64,000 nt of DNA from Nematostella vectensis (lineage: Eukaryota; Cnidaria; Anthozoa; Actiniaria; Edwardsiidae): NCBI RefSeq assembly GCF_932526225.1, contig NC_064039.1, forward strand, positions 17,912,639 to 17,976,638. Reading direction: 5' to 3'. This document shows, piece by piece, positions 1-11,025 of this stretch. Positions within the stretch are counted from its first letter, which is position 1; the number at the start of each line of letters is the position of its first letter. The position numbers and the translations under genes are program-made. A model generated the notes under the pieces. It was not told the origin of the DNA. It saw nothing but the letters and a program-made list of their open reading frames with translations, and made no database searches.

Positions 1-330
1 TCCCGGAAGGTAGGGAAAAAGATTAGCGGCTTTTGTCAATTCTTGATCGATTCGATATCTGATTGCAGGGTTAGATAGCCCTTTATGAGTACAAAGATAT
101 TGCCGAGTTTGAGAATTTTAGCTCAAGTATATAGACCCGAAAAGTTGTCCCCTACCCTCCGGGACACAGTTTTTTTGGAAAAAATTTCTGCACATGCGCA
201 CTTATAAAAAATCCGATTAGCGCAACACACGCCGGGGAAAGTCGGGGTTCGAATGATACCATTTTCGGCTCATTTGGACAAGTATTAAGAATTTTGGTTT
301 TTTGAAGTTTTTAGATTTTGGGCCTTTTTT
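1..330 (+). repeat. Partial L monomer (3' part), cut by window start
   Basis: It starts inside the L tail at TCCCGGAAGG and runs to the long hinge ending in GGGCCTTTTTTGG. It is of the L-gamma class (GATATCTG, ACAAAGATATTG, AATCCGATT). Its 12-bp palindrome is mutated to TGCACATGCGCA at 189-200. Confidence 0.95.
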
Positions 331-815
331 GGACCTTGTTTGAACACTGAAAAACTCAAACTCCTCCAATCTTAACGTGCATAGATTCATTCGAAAGCCC
401 TGGAAAAACCATATAGGCGCTCTGCAGTTTGTTTTCCACCAAAGTCAATATTTGCCAAAATATTTTTTGTAGAATTTGCAATTTGGACCATTTTCAACCC
501 CCAAAAAGTCGTACTTGCAAAATCGTTTCTGGAGATTTCTTTCGCTTATGATATAGAGATGCGCATGGACACTAAGCTCATACATGAAAGTATTGTTTGC
601 TGCTTATTTCTGGTTCGTGGGAATTTTTTGAAAATCGAAAGAAATCGTCGGCACAGAAAAGTTTTTGGGAAGTTTGCAAAAAAAAGTCTAAACTTCAATC
701 TTCGTCCTGAATCTTTCTTAGTTAGTGTCTACTAGCATAGTTGGACCTTCCCCGTGACTTTGGGCAGGCTACGACTAACTTCAGAAATGCTCATATTCTA
801 CCTTGGACCACTTTT
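331..815 (+). repeat. S monomer, class Sa
   Basis: A 485-bp S monomer with the Sa marks TTTCGCTTATG and CATACATGAAAG. It is followed directly by a second S at 816, so 331-2556 reads SSLL. The usual TTTTTGGTAGAA is TTTTTTGTAGAA here, which removes the short open frame seen in other copies. Confidence 0.95.
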
Positions 816-1670
816 GGACCTTGTTTGAGCACTGAAAAACTCAAACTCCTCCAATCTTAACGTGCATAGATTCATTCGAAAGCTCTGGAAAAACCATATA
901 GGCGCTCTGCAGTTTGTTTTCCACCAAAGTCAATATTTGCCAAAATATTTTTGGTAGAATTTGCAATTTGGACCATTTTCAACCCCCAAAAAGTCGTACT
1001 TGCAAAATCGTTTCTGGAGATTTCTTTCTCTTATGATATAGAGATGCGCATGGACACTAAGCTCTTACATCAAAGTCATGTTTGCTGCTTATTCTTGGCT
1101 CGTGGGAATTTTTTGAATATCGAAAGAAATCGTCGGCATAGAAAAATTTTTGAGTAGTTTGCAAAAAAAAAGTGTAAACTTCAATCTTCGTCCTGAATCT
1201 TTCTTAGTTAGTGTCTACTAGCATAGTTGGACCTTCCCCGTGACTTTGAGCAGGCTACGACTAACTTCAGAAATGCTCATATTCTACCTTGGACCACTTT
1301 TGGACCTTGTTTGACAACTGAAAAACTCAAACTCATCCAATCTTAACGTGCATAAGCTCATTCGAAAGCTCTTGAAAAACCATATAGGCGCTAGGCAGTT
1401 TGTTGTCCTCCAAAGTCAATATTTGCAAAGTTTTTCTAGGGAGAAGGTGCAATTTGGCCTTTTTTCCGGCCTTTTTTAACAGCTTTACTTTGAAGCTATG
1501 CTTTTGATTTTCTAACCTTTACTAAGTGCTGATACTTTCTTCATGCTGACCAAGTTTGAGATCAATCGGACTTAATTCCTAGTCCCCAGGCCCTACTCAA
1601 AATGTCTCTGAAGGTAGGGAAAAAGATTAGCGGCTTTTGTCAATTCTTGATCGATTCGAAATCTGATTGC

Positions 1671-1686
1671 AGGGCTAGATAGCCCT
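1671..1686 (+). repeat. Perfect 7-bp hairpin with 2-nt loop (reference copy)
   Basis: AGGGCTAGATAGCCCT has arms AGGGCTA and TAGCCCT around GA. The commoner allele AGGGTTAGATAGCCCT leaves one G-T position. It sits between the arms of the larger inverted repeat. Confidence 0.8.
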
Positions 1687-2224
1687 TTATGAGTACATAG
1701 ATCTTACCGAGTTTGAGAATTTTAGCTCAAGTATATAGACCCGAAAAGTTGTCCCCTACCTTCCGGGACACAGTTTTTTGGGAAAAAATTTCTGCGCATG
1801 CGCACTTATGAAAAAACCGAATAGCGCAACACACGCCGGGGAATGTCGGGGTTCGAATGATACCATTTTCGGCTCATTTGGACAAGTATTAAGAAGTTTG
1901 GTTTTTTGAAGTTTTCAGATTTTGGACCTTGTTTGAACACTGAAAAACTCAAACTCATCCAATCTTAACGTGCATAGGCCCATTCGAAAGCTCTTGAAAA
2001 ACCATATAGGCGCTAGGCAGTTTGTTGTCCTCCAAAGTCAATATTTGCAAAGTTTTTCTAGGGAGAAGGTGCAATTTGGCCTTTTTTCCGGCCCTTTTTA
2101 ACAGCTTTACTTTGAAGCTATGCTTTTGATTTTCTAACCTTTACTAAGTGCTGATACTGTCTTCATGCTGACCAAGTTTGAGATCAATCGGACTTAATTC
2201 CTAGTCCCCAGGCCCTACTCAAAA

Positions 2225-2392
2225 TGTCCCGGAAGGTAGGGAAAAAGATTACCGGCTTTTGTCAATTCTTGATCGATTCGAAATCTGATTGCAGGGTTAG
2301 ATAGCCCTTTATGAGTACATAGATATTGCCGAGTTTGAGAATTTTAGCTCAAGTATATAGACCCGAAAAGTTGTCCCCTACCCTCCGGGACA
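2225..2392 (+). repeat. Inverted repeat within L, 17-nt arms around 134 nt (reference copy)
   Basis: The left arm TGTCCCGGAAGGTAGGG (2225-2241) is the reverse complement of 2376-2392 except for one base. In the L at 1302 the right arm is the exact complement form (CCCTACCTTCCGGGACA), but its own left arm has two changes (CTCTGAAGG). Each arm holds a CCGGAA core. Confidence 0.85.
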
Positions 2393-2414
2393 CAGTTTTT
2401 TTAGAAAAAATTTC

Positions 2415-2426
2415 TGCGCATGCGCA
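2415..2426 (+). promoter_or_regulatory. NRF-1/Ewg-like 12-bp palindrome in L monomers (reference copy)
   Basis: TGCGCATGCGCA is its own reverse complement and fits the established NRF-1 consensus YGCGCAYGCGCR. It is also strictly alternating purine-pyrimidine, the pattern that favours Z-DNA. Other intact copies include 1793, 3534, 4156, 5280, 5902, 7022, 7644, 8766, 9389, 10996, 13386, 14008, 15616 and 18006. Broken forms are TGCGCATGCGTA (12114, 16734), TGCGCTTGCGCA (12745, 17365) and TGCACATGCGCA (189, 18628). Binding in this organism is unproven. Confidence 0.55.
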
Positions 2427-2556
2427 CTTATGAAAAAACCGAATAGCGCAACACACGCCGGGGAATGTCAGGGTTCGAATGATACCATTTTCGGCTCATT
2501 TGGACAAGTATTAAGAATTTTGGTTTTTTGAAGTTTTTAGATTTTGGACCTTTTTA

Positions 2557-2690
2557 GGACCTTATTTGAACACTGAAAAACTCAAACTCCTCCAATCTTA
2601 ACGTGCATAGATTCATTCGAAAGCTCTGGAAAAACCATATAGGCGCTCTGCAGTTTGTTTTCCACCAAAGTCAATATTTGCCAAAATATT
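2557..2690 (+). repeat. Shared head module common to S and L (reference copy)
   Basis: The first roughly 135 bp after each hinge are close to identical in S and L. Small class marks include CTCCTCC or CTCATCC, CTCTGG or CTCTTG, and CTCTGCAG or CTAGGCAG. Weaker similarity continues into the tails around GTGCAATTTG. All 112 monomer starts carry this head, so it is the most frequent element of the window and the place where several crossovers map. Confidence 0.93.
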
Positions 2691-3042
2691 TTTGGTAGAA
2701 TTTGCAATTTGGACCATTTTCAACCCCCAAAAAGTCGTACTTGCAAAATCGTTTCTGGAGATTTCTTTCTCTTATGATATAGAGATGCGCATGGACACTA
2801 AGCTCTTACATCAAAGTCATGTTTGCTGCTTATTCTTGGCTCGTGGGAATTTTTTGAATATCAAAAGAAATCGTCGGCATAGAAAAATTTTTGAGTAGTT
2901 TGCAAAAAAAAAGTCTAAACTTCAATCTTCGTCCTGAATCTTTTTTAGTTAGTGTCTACTAGCATAGTTGGACCTTCCCCGTGACTTTGAGCAGGCTACG
3001 ACTAACTTCAGAAATGCTCATATTCTACCTTGGACCACTTTT
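2557..3042 (+). repeat. Reference S monomer, anatomy
   Basis: The head (about 2557-2690) carries ACTGAAAAACTCAAACTCC, CCATATAGGCGCT and CAAAGTCAATATTTGC. The S tail begins at CAAAATATTTTTGG. It contains CAACCCCCAAAAAGTCGTAC, GATGCGCATGGACAC, TTGCTGCTTATTCTTGGCTC, TTTCTTAGTTAGTGTCTACT-type sequence and CTACCTTGGACCACTTTT before the next hinge. TTGGACC occurs several times in the tail. Sequence classes differ mainly at TTTCGCTTATG or TTTCTCTTATG, CATACATGAAAG or CTTACATCAAAG, and GGGAAG, GAGTAG or GAGCAG. Confidence 0.95.
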
Positions 3043-4297
3043 GGACCTTGTTTGACAACTGAAAAACTCAAACTCATCCAATCTTAACGTGCATAAGCTC
3101 ATTCGAAAGCTCTTGAAAAACCATATAGGCGCTAGGCAGTTTGTTGTCCTCCAAAGTCAATATTTGCAAAGTTTTTCTAGGGAGAAGGTGCAATTTGGCC
3201 TTTTTTCCGGCCTTTTTTAACAGCTTTACTTTGAAGCTATGCTTTTGATTTTCTAACCTTTACTAAGTGCTGATACTTTCTTCATGCTGACCAAGTTTGA
3301 GATCAATCAGACTTAATTCCTAGTCCCCAGGCCCTACTCAAAATGTCTCTGAAGGTAGGGAAAAAGATTAGCGGCTTTTGTCAATTCTTGATCGATTCGA
3401 AATCTGATTGCAGGGCTAGATAGCCCTTTATGAGTACATAGATCTTACCGAGTTTGAGAATTTTAGCTCAAGTATATAGACCCGAAAAGTTGTCCCCTAC
3501 CTTCCGGGACACAGTTTTTTGGGAAAAAATTTCTGCGCATGCGCACTTATGAAAAAACCGAATAGCGCAACACACGCCGGGGAATGTCGGGGTTCGAATG
3601 ATACCATTTTCGGCTCATTTGGACAAGTATTAAGAAGTTTGGTTTTTTGAAGTTTTTAGATTTTGGACCTTGTTTGAACACTGAAAAACTCAAACTCATC
3701 CAATCTTAACGTGCATAGGCCCATTCGAAAGCTCTTGAAAAACCATATAGGCGCTAGGCAGTTTGTTGTCCTCCAAAGTCAATATTTGCAAAGTTTTTCT
3801 AGGGAGAAGGTGCAATTTGGCCTTTTTTCCGGCCTTTTTTAACAGCTTTACTTTGAAGCTATGCTTTTGATTTTCTAACCTTTACTAAGTGCTGATACTT
3901 TCTTTATGCTGACCAAGTTTGAGATCAATCGGACTTAATTCCTGGTCCCCAGGCCCTACTCAAAATGTCCCGGAAGGTAGGGAAAAAGATTACCGGCTTT
4001 TGTCAATTCTTGATCGATTCGAAATCTGATTGCAGGGTTAGATAGCCCTTTATGAGTACATAGATATTGCCGAGTTTGAGAATTTTAGCTCAAGTATATA
4101 GACCCGAAAAGTTGTCCCCTACCCTCCGGGACACAGTTTTTTTAGAAAAAATTTCTGCGCATGCGCACTTATGAAAAAACCGAATAGCGCAACACACGCC
4201 GGGGAATGTCAGGGTTCGAATGATACCATTTTCGGCTCATTTGGACAAGTATTAAGAATTTTGGTTTTTTGAAGTTTTTAGATTTTGGACCTTTTTA

Positions 4298-6043
4298 GGA
4301 CCTTATTTGAACACTGAAAAACTCAAACTCCTCCAATCTTAACGTGCATAGATTCATTCGAAAGCTCTGGAAAAACCATATAGGCGCTTTGCAGTTTGTT
4401 TTCCTCCAAAGTCAATATTTGCCAAAATATATTTGGTAGAATGTGCAATTTGAACCATTTTTAACCCCCAAAAAGTCGTACTTGCAAAATCGTTTCTGGG
4501 GATTTCTTTCTCTTATGATATAGAGATGCGCATGGACACTAAGCTCTTACATCAAAGTCATGTTTGCTGCTTATTCTTGGCTCGTGGGAATTTTTTGAAT
4601 ATCGAAAGAAATCGTCGGCACAGAAAAATTTTTGGGAAGTTTGCAAAAAAAAGTCTAAACTTCAATCTTCGTCCTGAATCTTTCTTAGTTAGTGTCTACT
4701 AGCATAGTTGGACCTTCCGCGTGACTTTGGGCAGGCTACGACTAACTTCAGAAATGCTCATATTCTACCTTGGACCACTTTTGGACCTTGTTGGACAACT
4801 GAAAAACTCAAACTCATCCAATCTTAACGTGCATAAGCTCATTCGAAAGCTCTTGAAAAACCATATAGGCGCTAGGCAGTTTGTTGTCCTCCAAAGTCAA
4901 TATTTGCAAAGTTTTTCTAGGGAGAAGGTGCAATTTGGCCTTTTTTCCGGCCTTTTTTAACAGCTTTACTTTGAAGCTATGCTTTTGATTTTCTAACTTT
5001 ATCTTTACTAAGTGCTGATACTTTCGTCATGCTGACCAAGTTTGAGATCAATCGGACTTAATTCCTAGTCCCCAGGCCCTACTCAAAATGTCTCTGAAGG
5101 TAGGGAAAAAGATTAGCGGCTTTTGTCAATTCTTGATCGATTCGAAATCTGATTGCAGGGTTAGATAGCCCTTTATGAGTACATAGATCTTACCGAGTTT
5201 GAGAATTTTAGCTCAAGTATATAGACCCGAAAAGTTGTCCCCTACCTTCCGGGACACAGTTTTTTTTGGAAAAAATTTCTGCGCATGCGCACTTATGAAA
5301 AAAACGAATAGCGCAACACACGCCGGGGAATGTCAGGGTTTGAATGATACCATTTTCGGCTCATTTGGACAAGTATTAAGAAGTTTTGTTTTTTGAAGTT
5401 TTTAGATTTTGGACCTTGTTTGAACACTGAAAAACTCAAACTCATCCAATCTTAACGTGCATAGGCTGATTCGAAAGCTCTTGAAAAACCATATAGGCGC
5501 TAGGCAGTTTGTTGTCCTCCAAAGTCAATATTTGCAAAGTTTTTCTAGGGAGAATGTGCAATTTGGCCTTTTTTCCGGCCTTTTTTAACAGCTTTACTTT
5601 GAAGCTATGCTTTTGATTTTCTAACCTTTACTAAGTGCTGATACTTTCTTCATGCTGACCAAGTTTGAGATCAATCGGACTTAATTCCTAGTCCCCAGGC
5701 CCTACTCAAAATGTCCCGGAAGTTAGGGAAAAAGATTAGCGGCTTTTGTCAATTCTTGATCGATTCGATATCTGATTGCAGGGTTAGATAGCCCTTTATG
5801 AGTACAAAGATATTGCCGAGTTTGAGAATTTTAGCTCAAGTATATAGACCCGAAAAGTTGTCCCCTACCCTCCGGGACACAGTTTTTTTGGAAAAAAATT
5901 CTGCGCATGCGCACTTATGAAAAATCCGATTAGCGCAACACACGCCGGGGAATGTCAGGGTTCGAATGATACCATTTTCGGCTCATTTGGACAAGTTATA
6001 AGAATTTTGGTTTTTTGAAGTTTTTAGATTTTGGGCCTTTTTT
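4298..6043 (+). repeat. SLL trimer 3 (1,746 bp)
   Basis: Monomer starts are S 4298, L 4783 and L 5411. The S is class Sc (ATATATTTGGTAGAATGTGC). The first L carries the 6-bp longer form CTAACTTTATCTTTACTAAG. It differs from trimers 1 and 2 but matches the trimer at 7786 at an offset of 3,488 bp. Confidence 0.94.
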
Positions 6044-7785
6044 GGACCTTGTTTGAACACTGAAAAACTCAAACTCCTCCAATCTTAACGTGCATAGATT
6101 CATTCGAAAGCCCTGGAAAAACCATATAGGCGCTCTGCAGTTTGTTTTCCACCAAAGTCAATATTTGCCAAAATATATTTGGTAGAATGTGCAATTTGAA
6201 CCATTTTTAACCCCCAAAAAGTCGTACTTGCAAAATCGTTTCTGGAGATTTCTTTCTCTTATGATATAGAGATGCGCATGGACACTAAGCTCTTACATCA
6301 AAGTCATGTTTGCTGCTTATTCTTGGCTCGTGGGAATTTTTTGAATATCGAAAGAAATCGTCGGCATAGAAAAATTTTTGAGTAGTTTGCAAAAAAAAAG
6401 TGTAAACTTCAATCTTCGTCCTGAATCTTTCTTAGTTAGTGTCTACTAGCATAGTTGGACCTTCCCCGTGACTTTGAGCAGGCTACGACTAACTTCAGAA
6501 ATGCTCATATTCTACCTTGGACCACTTTTGGACCTTGTTTCACAACTGAAAAACTCAAACTCATCCAATCTTAACGTGCATAAGCTCATTCGAAAGATCT
6601 TGAAAAACCATATAGGCGCTAGGCAGTTTGTTGTCCTCCAAAGTCAATATTTGCAAAGTTTTTCTAGGGAGAAGGTGCAATTTGGCCTTTTTTCCGGCCT
6701 TTTTTAACAGCTTTACTTTGAAGCTATGCTTTTGATTTTCTAACCTTTACTAAGTGCTGATACTTTCTTCATGCTGACCAAGTTTGAGATCAATCGGACC
6801 TAATTCCTAGTCCCCAGGCCCTACTCAAAATGTCTCTGAAGGTAGGGAAAAAGATTAGCGGCTTTTGTCAATTCTTGATCGATTCGAAATCTGATTGCAG
6901 GGCTAGATAGCCCTTTATGAGTACATAGATCTTACCGAGTTTGAGAATTTTAGCTCAAGTATATAGACCCGAAAAGTTGTCCCCTACCTTCCGGGACACA
7001 GTTTTTTTGGGAAAAAATTTCTGCGCATGCGCACTTATGAAAAAACCGAATAGCGCAACACACGCCGGGGAATGTCGGGGTTCGAATGATACCATTTTCG
7101 GCTCATTTGGACAAGTATTAAGAAGTTTGGTTTTTTGAAGTTTTTAGATTTTGGACCTTGTTTGAACACTGAAAAACTCAAACTCATCCAATCTTAACGT
7201 GCATAGGCCCATTCGAAAGCTCTTGAAAAACCATATAGGCGCTAGGCAGTTTGTTGTCCTCCAAAGTCAATATTTGCAAAGTTTTTCTAGGGAGAAGGTG
7301 CAATTTGGCCTTTTTTCCGGCCTTTTTTAACAGCTTTACTTTGAAGCTATGCTTTTGATTTTCTAACCTTTACTAAGTGCTGATACTGTCTTCATGCTGA
7401 CCAAGTTTGAGATCAATCGGACTCAATTCCTAGTCCCCAGGCCCTACTCAAAATGTCCCGGAAGGTAGGAAAAAAGATTAGCGGCTTTTGTCAATTCTTG
7501 ATCGATTCGAAATCTGATTGCAGGGTTAGATAGCCCTTTATGAGTACATAGATATTGCCGAGTTTGAGAATTTTAGCTCAAGTATATAGACCCGAAAAGT
7601 TGTCCCCTACCCTCCGGGACACAGTTTTTTTAGAAAAAATTTCTGCGCATGCGCACTTATGAAAAAACCGAATAGCGCAACACACGCCGGGGAATGTCAG
7701 GGTTCGAATGATACCATTTTCGGCTCATTTGGACAAGTATTAAGAATTTTGGTTTTTTGAAGTTTTTAGATTTTGGACCTTTTTA
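6044..7785 (+). repeat. SLL trimer 4 (1,742 bp)
   Basis: Monomer starts are S 6044, L 6530 and L 7153. The S is a mosaic: its first half is like class Sc and its second half (GGCATAGAAA, GAGTAG) is like class Sb. The two L monomers resemble those of trimer 1. Confidence 0.94.
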
Positions 7786-9530
7786 GGACATTATTTGAAC
7801 ACTGAAAAACTCAAACTCCTCCAATCTTAACGCGCATAGATTCATTCGAAAGCTCTGGAAAAACCATATAGGCGCTCTGCAGTTTGTTTTCCTCCAAAGT
7901 CAATATTTGCCAAAATATATTTGGTAGAATGTGCAATTTGAACCATTTTTAACCCCCAAAAAGTCGTACTTGCAAAATCGTTTCTGGAGATTTCTTTCTC
8001 TTATGATATAGAGATGCGCATGGACACTAAGCTCTTACATCAAAGTCATGTTTGCTGCTTATTCTTGGCTCGTGGGAATTTTTTGAATATCGAAAGAAAT
8101 CGTCGGCACAGAAAAATTTTTGGGAAGTTTGCAAAAAAAAGTCTAAACTTCAATCTTCGTCCTGAATCTTTCTTAGTTAGTGTCTACTAGCATAGTTGGA
8201 CCTTCCGCGTGACTTTGGGCAGGCTACGACTAACTTCAGAAATGCTCATATTCTACCTTGGACCACTTTTGGACCTTGTTGGACAACTGAAAAACTCAAA
8301 CTCATCCAATCTTAACGTGCATAAGCTCATTCGAAAGCTCTTGAAAAACCATATAGGCGCTAGGCAGTTTGTTGTCCTCCAAAGTCAATATTTGCAAAGT
8401 TTTTCTAGGGAGAAGGTGCAATTTGGCCTTTTTTCCGGCCTTTTTTAACAGCTTTACTTTGAAGCTATGCTTTTGATTTTCTAACTTTATCTTTACTAAA
8501 TGCTGATACTTTCGTCATGCTGACCAAGTTTGAGATCAATCGGACTTAATTCTTAGTCCCCAGGCCCTACTCAAAATGTCTCTGAAGGTGGGGAAAAAGA
8601 TTAGCGGCTTTTGTCAATTCTTGATCGATTCGAAATCTGATTGCAGGGTTAGATAGCCCTTTATGAGTACATAGATCTTAACGAGTTTGAGAATTTTAGC
8701 TCAAGTATATAGACCCGAAAAGTTGTCCCCTACCTTCCGGGACACAGTTTTTTGGGAAAAAATTTCTGCGCATGCGCACTTATGAAAAAAACGAATAGCG
8801 CAACACACGCCGGGGAATGTCAGGGTTCGAATGATACCATTTTCGGCTCATTTGGACAAGTATTAAGAAGTTTTGTTTTTGGAAGTTTTTAGATTTTGGA
8901 CCTTGTTTGAACACTGAAAAACTCAAACTCATCCAATCTTAACGTGCATAGGCTGATTCGAAAGCTCTTGAAAAACCATATAGGCGCTAGGCAGTTTGTT
9001 GTCCTCCAAAGTCAATATTTGCAAAGTTTTTCTAGGGAGAAGGTGCAATTTGGCCTTTTTTCCGGCCTTTGTTAACAGCTTTACTTTGAAGCTATGCTTT
9101 TGATTTTCTAACCTTTACTAAGTGCTGATACTTTCTTCATGCTGACCAAGTTTGAGATCAATCGGACTTAATTCCTAGTCCCCAGGCCCTACTCAAAATG
9201 TCCCGGAAGGTAGGGAAAAAGATTAGCGGCTTTTGTCAATTCTTGATCGATTCGATATCTGATTGCAGGGTTAGATAGCCCTTTATGAGTACAAAGATAT
9301 TGCCGAGTTTGAGAATTTTAGCTCAAGTATATAGACCCGAAAAGTTGTCCCCTACCCTCCGGGACACAGTTTTTTTGGAAAAAATTTCTGCGCATGCGCA
9401 CTTATGAAAAATCCGATTAGCGCAACACACGCCGGGGAATGTCAGGGTTCGAATGATACCATTTTCGGCTCATTTGGACAAGTATTAAGAATTTTGGTTT
9501 TTTGAAGTTTTTAGATTTTGGGCCTTTTTT
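7786..9530 (+). repeat. SLL trimer 5 (1,745 bp)
   Basis: Monomer starts are S 7786, L 8271 and L 8898. It pairs with the trimer at 4298. It ends in the GGGCCTTTTTTGG long hinge that leads into the first octamer. Confidence 0.94.
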
Positions 9531-11025
9531 GGACCTTGTTTGAACACTGAAAAACTCAAACTCCTCCAATCTTAACGTGCATAGATTCATTCGAAAGCCC
9601 TGGAAAAACCATATAGGCGCTCTGCAGTTTGTTTTCCACCAAAGTCAATATTTGCCAAAATATATTTGGTAGAATGTGCAATTTGAACCATTTTTAACCC
9701 CCAAAAAGTCGTACTTGCAAAATCGTTTCTGGAGATTTCTTTCTCTTATAATATAGAGATGCGCATGGACACTAAGCTCTTACATCAAAGTCATGTTTGC
9801 TGCTTATTCTTGGCTCGTGGGAATTTTTTGAATATCGAAAGAAATCGTCGGCACAGAAAAATTTTTGGGAAGTTTGCAAAAAAAAGTCTAAACTTCAATC
9901 TTCGTCCTGAATCTTTCTTAGTTAGTGTCTACTAGCATAGTTGGACCTTCCGCGTGACTTTGGGCAGGCTACGACTAACTTCAGAAATGCTCATATTCTA
10001 CCTTGGACCACTTTTGGACCTTGTTTGAGCACTGAAAAACTCAAACTCCTCCAATCTTAACGTGCATAGATTCATTCGAAAGCTCTGGGAAAACCATATA
10101 GGCGCTCTGCAGTTTGTTTTCCTCCAAAGTCAATATTTGCCAAAATATATTTGGTAGAATGTGCAATTTGAACCATTTTTAACCCCCAAAAAGTCGTACT
10201 TGCAAAATCGTTTCTGGAGATTTCTTTCTCTTATGATATAGAGATGCGCATGGACACTAAGCTCTTACATCAAAGTCATGTTTGCTGCCTATTCTTGGCT
10301 CGTGGGAATTTTTTGAATATCGAAAGAAATCGTCGGCACAGAAAAATTTTTGGGAAGTTTGCAAAAAAAAGTCTAAACTTCAATCTTCGTCCTGAATCTT
10401 TCTTAGTTAGTGTCTACTAGCATAGTTGGACCTTCCGCGTGACTTTGGGCAGGCTACGACTAACTTCGGAAATGCTCATATTCTACCTTGGACCACTTTT
10501 GGACCTTGTTGGACAACTGAAAAACTCAAACTCATCCAATCTTAACGTGCATAAGCTCATTCGAAAGCTCTTGAAAAACCATATAGGCGCTAGGCAGTTT
10601 GTTGTCCTCCAAAGTCAATATTTGCAAAGTTTTTCTAGGGAGAAGGTGCAATTTGGCCTTTTTTCCGGCCTTTTTTAACAGCTTTACTTTGAAGCTATGC
10701 TTTTGATTTTCTAACTTTATCTTTACTAAATGCTGATACTTTTGTCATGCTGACCAAGTTTGAGATCAATCGGACTTAATTCCTAGTCCCCAGGCCCTAC
10801 TCAAAATGTCTCTGAAGGTAGGGAAAAAGATTAGCGGCTTTTGTCAATTCTTGATCGATTCGAAATCTGATTGCAGGGTTAGATAGCCCTTTATGAGTAC
10901 ATAGATCTTACCGAGTTTGAGAATTTTAGCTCAAGTATATAGACCCGAAAAGTTGTCCCCTACCTTCCTGGACACAGTTTTTTTGGAAAAAATTTCTGCG
11001 CATGCGCACTTATGAAAAAACCGAA

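Larger units (their letters stand above)
816..2556 (+). repeat. SLL trimer 1 (1,741 bp)
   Basis: Monomer starts are S 816, L 1302 and L 1924. The S is class Sb (TTTCTCTTATG, CTTACATCAAAG, GAGTAG). The first L has CTCTGAAGG and a short hinge (622 bp). The second has CCCGGAAGG and the long hinge with AGGACCTTAT (633 bp). Confidence 0.95.
1924..2556 (+). repeat. Reference L monomer, anatomy
   Basis: The head (about 1924-2050) is followed by TTTTTCTAGGGAGAAGGTGC and two close GGCCTTTTT copies. Next come AGATCAATCGGACTTAATTC, the left arm of an inverted repeat (2225-2241), AGGGTTAGATAGCCCT (2293-2308), a TATATAG (2354-2360), the right arm (2376-2392), the palindrome TGCGCATGCGCA (2415-2426) and GGGTTCGAATGATACC. 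It ends in a hinge. Three hinge forms exist: a short single TTTTGGACC, a long GGGCCTTTTTTGGACC, and a long GGACCTTTTTAGGACC. Confidence 0.95.
2557..4297 (+). repeat. SLL trimer 2 (1,741 bp)
   Basis: Monomer starts are S 2557, L 3043 and L 3665. It is almost identical to the preceding trimer at an exact 1,741-bp offset, including the AGGACCTTAT hinge at the end. Confidence 0.95.

Noticed and set aside
2461-2490. tRNA gene suggested by GGGTTCGAATGATACC
   Set aside because: There is no matching T-arm stem, no acceptor stem and no anticodon arm, and the A-to-B distance is too short.
4721-4960. Recurrent 79-codon open frame (LGRLRLTSEM) across S-L junctions
   Set aside because: It starts at GTG in the S tail and runs through the next L head. 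It spans two monomers and is open only in one junction class. It shows no domain and no sign of translation.
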